A stretch of 54,397 bases of DNA from Verrucosispora sioxanthis (GTDB taxonomy: Bacteria; Actinomycetota; Actinomycetes; Mycobacteriales; Micromonosporaceae): positions 1-54,397 of the forward strand of contig NZ_SAIY01000016.1 in assembly GCF_010560025.1 (NCBI RefSeq), written 5' to 3'. This document shows positions 25,581 to 35,730 of this stretch, one piece after another; within the stretch, counting starts at the first letter, position 1; each line of letters starts with the position of its first letter. Under the pieces are notes generated by a model, which was given only the letters and a program-made list of their open reading frames with translations, had not been told where the DNA came from and ran no database searches. Position numbers and translations under genes: made by a program.

Positions 25581-28205
25581 ATGGGGAACTCTTTGTCCAT
25601 GCCCGGCAGCACCGACGCCGGTGCTGGGACCGCCATGGCGGCGCTCGACACCGTCCAGCGCTGTCCGCGTGAGGCGATCGCGATCGCCCAGCGGGTGCTC
25701 GCCGCCAGCACCGCCGACGACGACGAACGATCCACCGCCGACCGGGCGATCGGCCTGGCTCTGCGGGAACTCAACGATCTACCCGGCGCGCTACGTCACC
25801 TGCGACGGGCGGTACGCACCGCCGGCACCGCCCGGACCCGGGCGCTGGCGCAGATGAGTCTCGGTTACGTACTGGCCAACGCCGGCCGTACCGCGGCGGC
25901 GCTGCGGGCCGTAACCGACGCGCTGCCCCAGCTGACCGGTGCGGACGCCGGGCGTGCCCGGATGCAGCGCGGGGTGGTACTGCACTACCGCGGACGATAC
26001 GACGAAGCGGTTCGCGACTACGGCCACGCCATCGACATCGCCCAACGCGACGGTGACCTGCTGCTGGAGGCACGGGCCCGCAACAACCGGGGTCTGCTCA
26101 ACGCCCACCGGGGCACCGTCGGTGGCGCGGACGACCTCTCCCGGGCGGCGGCCGTCTTCCATGGACTCGGCCTGGACCTGGCGGCGGCCGACGCCCGCTG
26201 GAACGGTGGGATCGCGGCCGGCCGGCGCGGTGACATCGCGGCCGCGCTGCGCTGCTTCGCCGACGTCGGCGAGGAGTACCGGCGACTGGCCGTGCCCCGG
26301 CCGGCGTTGCTGCTGGACCGCGTCGAGCTGCTGCTGTCAGTGCCGCTGGTCGACGAGGCGGTGCAGGTCGCCGCCGTGGCGATCCGGGAACTACGCCGCC
26401 GTGGGATGGCCTCCGATCTCGCCGAGGCGCTGCTGGCCCAGGCCCGGGCCGCGTTGCTCGCCGGTGACCTGGACACCGCGACCGCAGCTGCGGCGGCCGC
26501 CCGCACCAGTTCCGGCGCCAGGGCCGCCGGACCTGGGCCGCGTTCGCCCGGCACGTCGAGCTACGCGCCGAGTTCCGCCAGGGAACCCGTTCGCCGGCCC
26601 TGTTCACCGCGATGGTCCGGACCGCCGACCAGCTCGACGCCACCGGCTGGCCGGATCCCGCGCTGATCACCCGCATCGACGCCGGTCTGCTGGCGGCTGC
26701 CACGGGCCGCACCGACCGCGCCATGGAGCTGTTCGGCCGGGCCGCCCGGGCGCGGGGCCGGGCACCGCTCCCCGACGGGCTCAGGGTTGGTACGCCCTGG
26801 CACTGTCACGCCGGTTGAGCGGCGACGAGTCCGGCGCGGCCCGCGCCCTCCGGCGCGGACTGGCCGTGCTCGACCGGCACCGCACCTCGCTCGGCGCCAC
26901 GGAACTGCGGGCCCACAGCGGGGCGTACGGGCAGGAACTGGCGGCCGAAGGGCTGGACGTCGCCGTCCGCGCCGGCGCACCGGCCCGGGTCCTCGCCTGG
27001 TCGGAGCGGTGGCGCGCCAACACGCTGCGCATGCGCTCGGCGCTCCCGCCCGATGACCCCGAGCTGGTCGCCACGCTCGCCGAGCTGAGGATGGTCAGCG
27101 GGCTGCTCGAGGACGCGGTGCTGGCCGACCGTCCGGTACGTGCCCTGCGCGGCCGGCAGGCCGACTCGAACACCGCATCCGCGACCTTGCCCGGCGGATG
27201 CCCGGCGGGAGCGAGGTGGTCGCCCCGCCCACCGTGGACGCCCTGGCCGAGCGGCTCGGCTCGCGCGTGCTGGTCGAACTGGTGGCGCACGGCGATCGGC
27301 TCCGGGCGGTGCTGGTCCGCGACGGTCGGGTCAGCCTGCACGACCTCGGCCCGCTCGCCGAGGCGGCGAAGCTGGTCCGATGGCACCGGTTCGGGCTACG
27401 CCGACTGATCACCACCGGGGACTCGGCCGCCGCGCAGGCCGGTGCCGCACACGCCGCCGCGGCACTCGACCGTCAGCTCTTCGATCCGGTGCGACGCCGT
27501 CTGGCCGACCGGCCCCTGGTGGTCGTTCCGGTCGGTGAGCTGCATGCCGTCGGCTGGGCCGAGTTGCCGACCTGTGCCGGTCGCGCCGTCACGGTCGCCC
27601 CGTCGGCCACGGTATGGCTCGGCGCGGATCGACGCGAGGCGGCGACCGGACCACCGGTCCTGGCCAGCGGCCCGCGGCTACCGGCCGGGCAGGCCGAGGT
27701 CCGCCGGCTCGCCCGGGTGTTGCCGGGAGCCCAACTGCTCACCGGGGCGGACGCCACCGCCGACGCGCTCACCCGGGCACTGGACGGTGCCGGGTTGGTG
27801 CACATCGCGGCTCACGGCACGTTCCGCGCGGACAATCCACAGTTCTCCACCCTGGAGCTCGCCGGGGGACCGCTGTTCGCGTACGAGTGGGAACGCGTCG
27901 CCCGTCCACCCGGCTGCGTGGTGCTCTCCGCCTGCGAGTCGGGGCTGACCGGCATTCGCCCGGGCGACGAGGTGATGGGATTCGCCGCGGTGCTGCTGGC
28001 CCTGGGCACCCGGTGCCTGATCGCCACGGTGCTACCGGTGCCGGCCGACCCGACCACCGCGCTCATGCTGGACCTGCACCGGCGGATGCGGGCCGGCGCC
28101 CGACCGGCGCACGCCCTCGCCGAGGCCCAGCAGGCATTCGTCGCCGCCGGCGACGGCACCGCCCGGGCCACCGCGGCGGCGTTCGTCTGCCTGGGCGCCG
28201 GTTGA
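25581..28205 (+). pseudogene. TPR-CHAT protease gene with three frameshifts
   Basis: Start at ATG 25581 or 25599. The N-terminal ~300 residues are TPR-like helical pairs (LRELNDLPGALRHLRRAV, MQRGVVLHYRGRYDEAVRDYGHAI). The C-terminal CHAT domain keeps the caspase-fold dyad: His in HIAAHGTFRADNP and Cys in VVLSACESGLTG. The frame breaks near 26503, 26785 and 27165. Each break needs one added base, and the family sequence continues cleanly (RRQGRRTWAAFARHVELRAEF after the first). Corrected, it encodes about 875 residues. The gene is divergent from the S8/sigma operon. Either recently inactivated or indel errors; the lack of internal stops favours errors. Confidence 0.82.
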
Positions 28206-28307
28206 CCGACGGTGGCGCTGCGGCCAGGAATCCGTGGCGGTGCGGGAGTTCCGCGAGCGGCGTGTCGACCACCTGGACCGCCACAGATCGTGGTGCCTTC
28301 GATGGCG

Positions 28308-29140
28308 TCAGCGGGTGAGGGCGGCGGCGGTGTGGCGGTCGAGTTGGCCGTCGGCGACGACGACGCGGTAGTGACCGTGCCGGCTGGTGTTCGCGCGGAT
28401 CGTGGCGGTCTCCTCGAAAGCGAAGGCCACACAGACCCCGGGGTACATCGTGGTCCGCACGAACCACCTGTCGCCCGGCCCGAGACCGCTGAAGACCAGG
28501 GTGTAGGCCCCGCCCTCCGGCGCCCGCCCGGTCATCGCCACCCATGGATCGGCGCACCCGTTGACCGCCTCCTCGCCATGGCGCGCAGCGGTGAACACCT
28601 CGGGTGGCTCGGCGGCAACCGCCCGCCAGAAGAACCCGCCGTAGCCGGCCCCGCCGGGGCGGCCGTTGGTGGCCGGGCTGCCCAGCACGCGTCCCGGTCG
28701 GCCGGCGCGGTCAGGGTGCTGGTCACGTCGAGCCGCCACGCGTTCCGGTGACCGGGCACCGCCGCAGCGGCCAGCGCGCGCCGCTCGGTGAGCAGCACCT
28801 GGCCGGAGGGTCACACCAGTGCAGCTGGTGGTCGAGCCGGTCCGCGGCCCGGTGCGTCCAGCCGGTGTGCACGATCCGGCCGTGGTCGGCGCGCCAGGTG
28901 TACCCGGTGCCGCGCACGCGTCCGCCCGCCCCACAGGTTGGTGCCGGCCACGTCCTGCACGGCCAGCGAGGCCCCCAGGTGCCACACGTGATCGGCGGGC
29001 AGCGCGTCAGTGACCGGGGTGCCGGCCAGGGTGCGCACCGGATGCAGGTACGGCCGGGGCCCGTGCCGGGCGTCCAGGTCGGGGGCGAGCACGTACCGGG
29101 CGACCGGCGTACCGTCGACGGAAAGCTGTGGGTCGGTCAC
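28308..29140 (-). pseudogene. PmoA-like (DUF6807) protein gene with frameshifts
   Basis: The GTG start overlaps the YesL-like gene stop (GTGA). Four segments in changing frames join into one family-like protein of about 277 residues: VARYVLAPDLDARHGPRPYLHPV (29140 to about 28920), GTGYTWRADHGRIVHTGW (to about 28812), LLTERRALAAAAVPGHRNAW (to about 28692), then LGSPATNGRPGGAGYGGFFWR to the stop. The HGPRPYLHPV and GYGGFFWR blocks are characteristic of these sugar-locus proteins. Despite the name they usually accompany Gfo/Idh dehydrogenases and sugar ABC transporters. Last gene of the LacI-led minus operon. Confidence 0.75.
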
Positions 29141-29769
29141 GACAGCTCCACGCGGGTGACGTGTCGACGGCGGGCGACCGCGTGCACGGCGGCCAGCGCG
29201 TACCCGGCGAGGATCGGCACCGCCACCGGGGTGACGAGCACGCCCAGCAGGACCACGACCAGCGCGGTGCCGGCGAGCGCGGCCCAGTTCGCGGGGTGGT
29301 CGAGGCAGGCGCGGGCGGCCCGGGTGACCGCCGACCGCCACCCGGTGCCGCCGGCACGCCCCACCTCGACCACGATCGCGGCGGCGTAGCCGAGCAGGGA
29401 CGCCGCGACGGCGATGGTGACGACCAGCGCCACCGTACCGCCCGGGACGCGGCCGGTGGCCACCGCGACCAGGTCCGCGACGAGCAGCCCGGCGGCGGCC
29501 AGCCCGACCAGGACCGCCGGTACGCCCGGCAGCAGTCCCCGTCCGAAGCGCGACAGCGTACGCCGTGCGGGCGGCCAACTGCCGGTGGTGAGCCAGTCGT
29601 GCACGGTCGCGCTGGCGGTGCCGATCGCGGCACCGGCGGTCAGCACCGGCGCTGCGGCCAGCACGGTCAGGATGCCCAGCAACGCGAGGTCGGCGGCGTC
29701 GCTGACGGTGTCCCGCCAGTCCCGCCCGGGCTCGCGTCGCCCGGTGCGAGCGTCAGCCCTTGAGTCCAC
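29137..29769 (-). CDS. YesL-like (DUF624) membrane protein
   Basis: 210 residues, about five hydrophobic segments (about 27-50, 79-103, 110-135, 155-185). The N-terminal DWRDTVSDAADLALLGILTVLAAAPVLTAGAA is typical of the DUF624/YesL family found in rhamnogalacturonan and other sugar transporter operons. The start overlaps the MalG stop by 17 bases, and the stop overlaps the PmoA-like start. Its function in such operons is not established. Confidence 0.85.
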   Translation of the reverse strand: MDSRADARTGRREPGRDWRDTVSDAADLALLGILTVLAAAPVLTAGAAIGTASATVHDWLTTGSWPPARRTLSRFGRGLLPGVPAVLVGLAAAGLLVADLVAVATGRVPGGTVALVVTIAVAASLLGYAAAIVVEVGRAGGTGWRSAVTRAARACLDHPANWAALAGTALVVVLLGVLVTPVAVPILAGYALAAVHAVARRRHVTRVELS

Positions 29770-30637
29770 TGGTGTTGATCCCCTCGACGAGCATCCGCTG
29801 GAAGGCCACGAAGAATCCGAAGACCGGGAGCAGGGACAGCACCGCCATGGCGAACATCGGACCGACCGCGCTCTGGCTGGTCGAGTCGATGAACAGGGTC
29901 AGCGCCACCGGGACGGTGTAGTCGCTCAGGTCGGACAGGAAGACCAGTTGCCGGAAGAAGTCGTTCCAGGTCCAGATGAACGAGAAGATCGCGGTGGTCA
30001 CCAGGGCGGGCCGGCTCAGCGGCAGGATCACGTGCCGGAAGATGCCGAACGCGTTCGCGCCGTCGATGCGGGCCGCCTCGTCCAGTTCGCGGGGGATGCC
30101 GCGCATGAACTGCACCATCAGGAAGACGAAGAACGCCTCCGTGGCCAGGAACTGCGGGATCAGCAGCGGCAGGTAGGGCCACTCCCCACCGACCAGGCCG
30201 AGGGTGCGGAAGAGGATGTACTGCGGGACGATCAGCACGTGCCCCGGCAGCAGCAGGGTGCCGATCATGACGGCGAACCACAGCCCGCGCAGCCGGAACC
30301 TCAGCCGGGCGAAGGCGTACGCGGCCAGCAGGCAGCTCACCGCGTTGCCGACCACGGTGAGCAGGCTGACCAGGGCGCTGTTGAGGAAGAAGCGGGCGAA
30401 GCTGACGTCGAAGTTGGTCCACCCGTCGAGGTAGTTGCCCGGGGTGAAGTCGCGGGGCAGCAGACCGATGTTGTTGACGATCTCCTCCTGCGACTTGACG
30501 GAGGTGCCGATCATCCAGAACAGCGGGTAGAGCACCACCGCGACGATGGCCAGCAGCACGACCAGCCGGAGCCAGGAGCGGCTGCGGGGGCGTTGCGGGC
30601 GGGTCGCCCCCGGCGGGGCGACGGTACCGGCCACCAT
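29753..30637 (-). CDS. Carbohydrate ABC transporter permease, MalG type (uronate/pectin operon)
   Basis: 294 residues from ATG 30637, whose bases overlap the MalF stop (TGATG). Six membrane helices. The EAA loop ELDEAARIDGANAFGIFRHV is near residue 190. A Pro/Arg-rich cytosolic head precedes helix 1. It belongs to a CUT1 importer, again without its own ATPase gene. Confidence 0.94.
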   Translation of the reverse strand: MVAGTVAPPGATRPQRPRSRSWLRLVVLLAIVAVVLYPLFWMIGTSVKSQEEIVNNIGLLPRDFTPGNYLDGWTNFDVSFARFFLNSALVSLLTVVGNAVSCLLAAYAFARLRFRLRGLWFAVMIGTLLLPGHVLIVPQYILFRTLGLVGGEWPYLPLLIPQFLATEAFFVFLMVQFMRGIPRELDEAARIDGANAFGIFRHVILPLSRPALVTTAIFSFIWTWNDFFRQLVFLSDLSDYTVPVALTLFIDSTSQSAVGPMFAMAVLSLLPVFGFFVAFQRMLVEGINTSGLKG

Positions 30638-31620
30638 CAGCGGTCCTCCCCGTCGGAGTAGTGCACCCAGAACCGTCCGGTGCTGAAGAAGACCACCGTG
30701 ATGATGGCGATGGCGATCAGGAACACCCAGGCCATCGCGGAGGCGTAGCCCATCTCCAGGTCGGTGAAGCCGGTGATGTAGAGGTTGAGCGTGTACATCA
30801 GGGTCGAGTCGACCGGCCCGCCGGTGCCGTTGCTGAGCACAAACGCGGCGGTGAAACCCTGGAAACCGTTGATGGTCTCCAGCACCAGGTTGAAGAAGAT
30901 CACCGGGGAGAGCATCGGCAGGGTCACGTTGACGAACTGCCGGAACCGGCCGGCCCCGTCGACCGAGGCGGCCTCGTACAGCTCGGTCGGCACCTGCTTG
31001 AGCCCGGCCAGGAAGATCACCATCGGTGCGCCGAACTGCCAGATGGCCAGCACCATCAGCGTCTCCAGCGCCCAGTCCGGGTCGTTCACCCACGGTTTGC
31101 CCTGAATGCCGAACAGGGCGAGGAACGAGTTGAACGCGCCCTCCCGGTTGAACATGTTGACCCAGACGATGGCCAGGGCGACGCTGCCGCCGAGCAGCGA
31201 CGGCAGGTAGAACAGGCCGCGGAACAGCCCGACACCACGCCAGGCCCGGTTGAGCAGCAGGGCCACCCCGAGCGCCGCGGCCAGTTTCAGCGGTACGGCG
31301 ATCAGGGCGAAGCTGAGTGTCACCCGTACCGAGTGCCACCACGACGGATCGCCTGTGAACATCCGCTCGTAGTTGGCCAGCCCGACCCACTCCACCTCGG
31401 ACAGCGGGGTGAGGATGTCGTAGTCGGTGAAGCTGAGATACAGCGACAACAGCATGGGTAGCGCCGTGATGCCCATCAGACCGATGAGCCAGGGCGACAG
31501 GAAAACGTATCCGGCCAGACCTTCACCGTGCCGGATCCGTCCGGTCCCGCGCCGGTTGGCGTCGGGCCGGACGGATCCGGTGCCGCGTCGGGTCGGGTCG
31601 GGCGCCGTGGTCAGGGCCAC
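30637..31620 (-). CDS. Carbohydrate ABC transporter permease, MalF type (uronate/pectin operon)
   Basis: 327 residues. The N-terminus (1-33) is basic and repeats RRGTG. Six membrane helices follow, with an EAA loop (ELYEAASVDGAGRFRQFVNV) near residue 220. It lies between the binding protein and the MalG partner, 30 bases from the former. It shares only family-level likeness with the permease at 18292, so the two importers are distinct systems. Confidence 0.94.
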   Translation of the reverse strand: MALTTAPDPTRRGTGSVRPDANRRGTGRIRHGEGLAGYVFLSPWLIGLMGITALPMLLSLYLSFTDYDILTPLSEVEWVGLANYERMFTGDPSWWHSVRVTLSFALIAVPLKLAAALGVALLLNRAWRGVGLFRGLFYLPSLLGGSVALAIVWVNMFNREGAFNSFLALFGIQGKPWVNDPDWALETLMVLAIWQFGAPMVIFLAGLKQVPTELYEAASVDGAGRFRQFVNVTLPMLSPVIFFNLVLETINGFQGFTAAFVLSNGTGGPVDSTLMYTLNLYITGFTDLEMGYASAMAWVFLIAIAIITVVFFSTGRFWVHYSDGEDR

Positions 31621-31650
31621 GAACTGCTCCTCTCCGGGTGGTGCGGCGGG

Positions 31651-32991
31651 TCAGGAGGCGATTGCCGCCTTGCATGCCTCGACGAACTGGGCGGCGGCCT
31701 CGGCGGGGGTGGCCCGGCCGTACTGCGCGTTCTCGGCGGCCTTGGTCAGCTCGGCGCGGACCTTGCTGTGGCCCTTGATCGGCACCTGCGGCGCCTCGCC
31801 GAACGTCTTGGCCAGCTCGGTCTCCACCGCGATGGACTGCTTCATCGCCTCGTCGGTGGTGTCGTCGCTGATGACCCGGCGCAGGTCCAGGTTGGACGGC
31901 AGGCCCCGGTCGGTGCCGAGCAGCTTGACCGCGTCGGGGTCGTTCGCCAGGAAGTTGATCACATCGACCGCGATGTCGGCGTTCTTGCTGCCCCGGAAGA
32001 CCGACCAGTACATCGAGGCACGGGCCCACTGGCCGCTCGGGTCACCCGGGTAGGCGATCACACCGAGTTCGTCGGAGGTGTTCTTCTTCAACTCCGGCAT
32101 CTGGTTCACCCAGACCCAGGAGGTCGCCGACTTGCCGGTCACCACGAGCTGCTTGGTGATGTCGGTGGCGTTGCCCTCGTGGATCACGTCCGGGGTCGGC
32201 GTGGCACCCCGGTCCCGGGCCCCCTTCCACAGCTCGAACCACCTGGTCACGTCCTCGACGGTGAACCCGAGTTCAGTACCGGCGTAGAGGTCCTTGCCCT
32301 GCTGGCGCAGCCAGACCCAGAGCGCCTTGTAGTCGGCGCTGGGGTCCTGGGTGCCGGGTACGCCGGTCTTCTCGCTGACCTGCTCGGCCCAGGCGATGTG
32401 CTCCTCCCAGCTCATCCCGGTGGTCGGCTCGGGCAGGCCGTTCTTGGTCAGCAGCGTCTTGTTGTAAACCAGACCCTGGGTGTTCTCCCCGGCGGCCACG
32501 CCGGCGAGCTTGCCGTCGACCACCCCGTACTGAAGCAGGCTGGGCGGGAACTTGGAGGTGTCGAGGGCACCGGAGTCCTGGTACGGCGCCAGGTCCAGGG
32601 TGGCGTTGCGGGCCGCGTACTCGGCGAGGAAGTTGTCGTCGATCTGGAAGATGTCCGGCGGGTTGCCGCCGGCGGTCAGCGTGGCGAGCTTGTCGAAGTA
32701 GCCCTGGTTGGCCTGCCAGACCTTCTCGAAGACGACGTCCGGGTTCTTCTGGGTGTAGAGGTCCAGCGCCTGCTCGGTGAGCTGGGCCCGGGCGTCACCA
32801 CCCCACCAGAAGATCGAAATCTTGGTCTTGCCGTCGGATGCGGCGTCGTCGCCGCAGGCCGCCGCCGCGCCGACCAGCGGCAGGGCCACGACCGCGGCGA
32901 GCAGGCCGCGCAGCAACCGGCGGCGTGGCAGGAGGGTACGGTAGGTGCGCCCGTCGGACGCGCTGGCGGTGGGGTGTGTTGCGGGGTGCAT
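31651..32991 (-). CDS. Sugar-binding lipoprotein of the second ABC transporter
   Basis: 446 residues. An Arg-rich segment (PRRRLLRGLL) and hydrophobic core end at GAAAAC, with Cys46 as probable lipid site. The mature protein is a family 1 solute-binding protein (KISIFWWGGDARAQLTEQALDLY, NPPDIFQIDDNFLAEYAA, GLVYNKTLL). The signal is unusually long, so a later start is possible. It is second in the LacI-led operon. Pectin-derived oligouronides are the inferred ligand, from the neighbours only. Confidence 0.93.
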   Translation of the reverse strand: MHPATHPTASASDGRTYRTLLPRRRLLRGLLAAVVALPLVGAAAACGDDAASDGKTKISIFWWGGDARAQLTEQALDLYTQKNPDVVFEKVWQANQGYFDKLATLTAGGNPPDIFQIDDNFLAEYAARNATLDLAPYQDSGALDTSKFPPSLLQYGVVDGKLAGVAAGENTQGLVYNKTLLTKNGLPEPTTGMSWEEHIAWAEQVSEKTGVPGTQDPSADYKALWVWLRQQGKDLYAGTELGFTVEDVTRWFELWKGARDRGATPTPDVIHEGNATDITKQLVVTGKSATSWVWVNQMPELKKNTSDELGVIAYPGDPSGQWARASMYWSVFRGSKNADIAVDVINFLANDPDAVKLLGTDRGLPSNLDLRRVISDDTTDEAMKQSIAVETELAKTFGEAPQVPIKGHSKVRAELTKAAENAQYGRATPAEAAAQFVEACKAAIAS

Positions 32992-33010
32992 GTGCGCTCA
33001 CTCCTTGGCG

Positions 33011-34141
33011 TTAGGAGGCGACCACGTCACCGGCGGCCACGACCGGGTTGCCCGGGTCCGCACGGCGATGCGGGCCCGGGCCAGCGGCAGCGGTTCCGGG
33101 ACGTTCCCGGCCGGCGTAGGGGCCCGGCCCGGTGGAGTCGCGGATGACCAACTCGGTCTGGAGCATTACCTGTGCGGTGGTGCGACGGACGCCGACTGCC
33201 ACGGTGGCACCGCCGCCCCGCGCGGTACGCGGGAGATCGGTGTCCTGTTGCAGCAACATGTCGACGGCCGTCCGGCCGGCGGCCGCGGTTGGCGTGGCCA
33301 CCGTCGTCAGCTTGGGGCGGGTGAGTCGGCTCAGGGAGATGTCGTCGACGCCGACGACACTGATCTCCTGCGGCACCCGGACCCCGAGTGCGTCGAGCCC
33401 TTCCAGGAGGCCGATCGCCATCAGGTCGTTGTAGGCGAGCACGGCGGTGACGCCGGCCCGGTGGACCTGTTCCGCCTGGGCGAGACCGCCGGTCTCGGTG
33501 GGCGGGTTGGGACCGAGGACCGTCAGGTCCGCACCCGCGGCCCGGGCGGCGGCGCTGGCCGCCCGCCGGAGTTCCCGGCTGGTCCACGAGCCGCGCGGCC
33601 CGGCGAGCAGCGCCATCTGCCGGTGGCCCAAGCCGGCGAGGTGCTCGATGGCCGAGCGGGCGCCCTGACCGACGTCCATCAGCACGCACGGCAGCCCGGC
33701 CAGTTGCCGGTTCACCACCACCAGCGGCACCTCCCGGCTGAGCTGCTCGATCAGGCTGTTGCTCATCCGGGGGCTGCACAGCAGCACCCCGTCGACCTGC
33801 TTGGCCAGCGCGTGGACCAGTTCCTCCTCGGCGGCGGCGTCCTCGTTGGTGTCGGCGACGAAGACGTGGTAGTCGCGGTGGCGGGCCTGGCTCTCCGCCG
33901 CCTTGATCAGTGGCGGGAAGAAGGGGTTGGCGATGTCGGCGATGATCAGCCCGATGTTGTGGGTACGGCCGGTGATGAGTGCGCGGGCCGCGCGATTGGG
34001 CCGGTAACCCAGATCCTCGGCGCACGCGAGCACGCGTACCCGGGTCTCCGGGTTGACCAGGTGCGGTGCCGAGAAGGTGCGGGAGACGGTGGAGATGTGC
34101 ACTCCGGAGGCCCGGGCGACGTCCCTGATGGTGACTGGCAT
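33011..34141 (-). CDS. LacI-family regulator of the pectin/uronate island
   Basis: 376 residues from ATG 34141; earlier in-frame starts lie inside the operator region. HTH: TIRDVARASGVHISTVSRTFS. The effector domain follows (IGLIIADIANPFFPPLI, ADTNEDAAAEEELVHAL, AVLAYNDLMAIGL). A Gly/Pro/Arg-rich tail (about 345-376) extends past the usual family length. It heads its own operon with transporter, YesL and PmoA genes and diverges from the catabolic operon, with operator-like palindromes at both promoters. Confidence 0.94.
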   Translation of the reverse strand: MPVTIRDVARASGVHISTVSRTFSAPHLVNPETRVRVLACAEDLGYRPNRAARALITGRTHNIGLIIADIANPFFPPLIKAAESQARHRDYHVFVADTNEDAAAEEELVHALAKQVDGVLLCSPRMSNSLIEQLSREVPLVVVNRQLAGLPCVLMDVGQGARSAIEHLAGLGHRQMALLAGPRGSWTSRELRRAASAAARAAGADLTVLGPNPPTETGGLAQAEQVHRAGVTAVLAYNDLMAIGLLEGLDALGVRVPQEISVVGVDDISLSRLTRPKLTTVATPTAAAGRTAVDMLLQQDTDLPRTARGGGATVAVGVRRTTAQVMLQTELVIRDSTGPGPYAGRERPGTAAAGPGPHRRADPGNPVVAAGDVVAS

Positions 34142-34184
34142 CCAGGCCCCCTTCGTCGATGTGTCGGCGGTCACGGTGCCGCCA

Positions 34185-34213
34185 ATTAATGCAAACGGTT
34201 GTGCCACTGTCAA
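34185..34213 (-). promoter_or_regulatory. Promoter of the lacI-transporter operon with embedded LacI operator
   Basis: Minus-strand -35 TTGACA (34213-34208), 17-base spacer, -10 ATTAAT (34190-34185). The spacer holds TGCAAACGGTTGTG (34190-34203, plus-strand reading), which fits the LacI-family consensus TGnAAnCGnTTnCA at all but the last two bases. Binding there would exclude polymerase, giving autoregulation. Confidence 0.65.
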
Positions 34214-34307
34214 CGGTGGATGGTTACAACTGTGTTTCGGCAGACCGCTTGTCATGCACAGGTAAGCCCTTCAATCGGGGCAAAGGCCGCCGATTTTTCC
34301 GCCGTCG

Positions 34308-34354
34308 TTGACGCGAGCCGATCGACCGTGGTTACTTCGATGCAAAGGTTTGCA
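34308..34354 (+). promoter_or_regulatory. Promoter and operator of the catabolic operon
   Basis: -35-like TTGACG (34308-34313), 18-base spacer, -10-like TTACTT (34332-34337), followed by the palindrome TGCAAAGGTTTGCA (34341-34354) over the expected transcription start. Its TGCAAA half-site is shared with the divergent operator, so one LacI protein probably controls both operons. Confidence 0.65.
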
Positions 34355-34377
34355 GAAAGATCGAGGAGGATCGCTCC

Positions 34378-35706
34378 GTGTCACCGCTACCCGGCACCCG
34401 GGCCCGGTACGCCGTGGTCGGCACCGGCGCCCGTGCCGAGATGTTCGTCCGGGCGCTGGTGCGCGAGCACGCCGACACCGCCGAGCTGGTCGCCTTCGCC
34501 GACGTCAACCAGGCCAGGATGGACGCCCACAACCGGTGGCTGGGTGAGCTGGGCCACCGGCCCGTGCCGACCTACCACGCGAGTGACTTCACCGCGATGC
34601 TGGCCAAGGAGCGCGTCGACGTGGTGCTGGTGACCTCCGTGGACGTCACCCACGACGGGTACGTGGTGGCCGCGCTGGAGGCCGGCTGCGACGTGGTCTG
34701 TGAGAAGCCGATGACCACCGACGCGCCGCGCTGCCAGCGCATCCTCGACGCGGTACGTCGCACCGGCCGACGGGTGACGGTCGCCTTCAACTACCGCTAC
34801 AACCCGCTGCACGAGCAGCTGCGGCGGCTGCTGGCCGACGGCGCGGTCGGCGAGATCGGTTCGGTGCACTTCGAGTGGTTGCTCGACGTACGCCACGGCG
34901 CCGACTACTTCCGCCGCTGGCACCGCGACAAGGCCAGCTCCGGCGGCCTGATGGTGCACAAGGCGAGCCACCACTTCGACCTGGTCAACTGGTGGCTGGA
35001 CGCCACACCCGTGCAGGTGTACGCGGCCGGCCGGCTGTTCTTCTACGGCGACGACGGCCGCCGGCACGGCTACGCTCGGGACTACGACCGGGCGCACGCC
35101 TCGCCGGCCGCCGACGACGACCCGTTCGCGTTGCGGCTGGCCGAGCACCCCCGACTGCGCGAGCTCTACCTGGACGCCGAGGTCGAGGACGGTTACCACC
35201 GCGACCGCAACGTCTTCGCCCCCGGGGTCAGCATCGAGGACGACATGGCGGTGCTGGCCACCTACTCCACCGGGGCGACCATGACCTACCACCTCACCGC
35301 GTACGCGCCCTGGGAGGGATACCGGGTGATGGTCAACGGCAGCCGGGGCCGCCTCGAACTGGAGGTCACCGAGAGCGAGTTCGTCAGCCCGGCGGCCGCG
35401 GGCGCGCTGAAGGGTGCCGCGCTGCACGGCGACCAGGCCGCCGCCGAGGGTGGCGCCGCCACGCTGACCCTGCGCCCCTTCTGGGCACCGCCGCAACGCA
35501 TCGAGGTCGACGGCTACACCCGGCACGGGCACGGCGGGGCGGACGCCCGGATGACCCAGGTGCTGTTCGGCGGCGTACCCGATCCGCTGCACCGCGCGGC
35601 GACCGCCCGGGACGGGGCGCTGGCCCTGCTCACCGGCCTGGCCGCCAACCGGTCCTTCGACACCGGCGCCCCCGTGCGGGTCGCCGACCTGCTCACCCTC
35701 GACTGA
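34378..35706 (+). CDS. Gfo/Idh/MocA-family oxidoreductase 1
   Basis: 442 residues. N-terminal Rossmann fold (YAVVGTGARAEMFVRAL), EKP at 109-111, then the substrate domain with GGLMVHKASHHFDLVNWWLD. The GTG start has AGGAGGA eight bases upstream. These enzymes oxidise or epimerise sugars with NAD(P). It is first in the operon with a uronate isomerase and dehydratase. Substrate unknown, probably a pectin-derived sugar or uronate. Confidence 0.92.
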   Translation: MSPLPGTRARYAVVGTGARAEMFVRALVREHADTAELVAFADVNQARMDAHNRWLGELGHRPVPTYHASDFTAMLAKERVDVVLVTSVDVTHDGYVVAALEAGCDVVCEKPMTTDAPRCQRILDAVRRTGRRVTVAFNYRYNPLHEQLRRLLADGAVGEIGSVHFEWLLDVRHGADYFRRWHRDKASSGGLMVHKASHHFDLVNWWLDATPVQVYAAGRLFFYGDDGRRHGYARDYDRAHASPAADDDPFALRLAEHPRLRELYLDAEVEDGYHRDRNVFAPGVSIEDDMAVLATYSTGATMTYHLTAYAPWEGYRVMVNGSRGRLELEVTESEFVSPAAAGALKGAALHGDQAAAEGGAATLTLRPFWAPPQRIEVDGYTRHGHGGADARMTQVLFGGVPDPLHRAATARDGALALLTGLAANRSFDTGAPVRVADLLTLD

Positions 35707-35730
35707 CACCGACCACAGGAGCCGCTGCCC

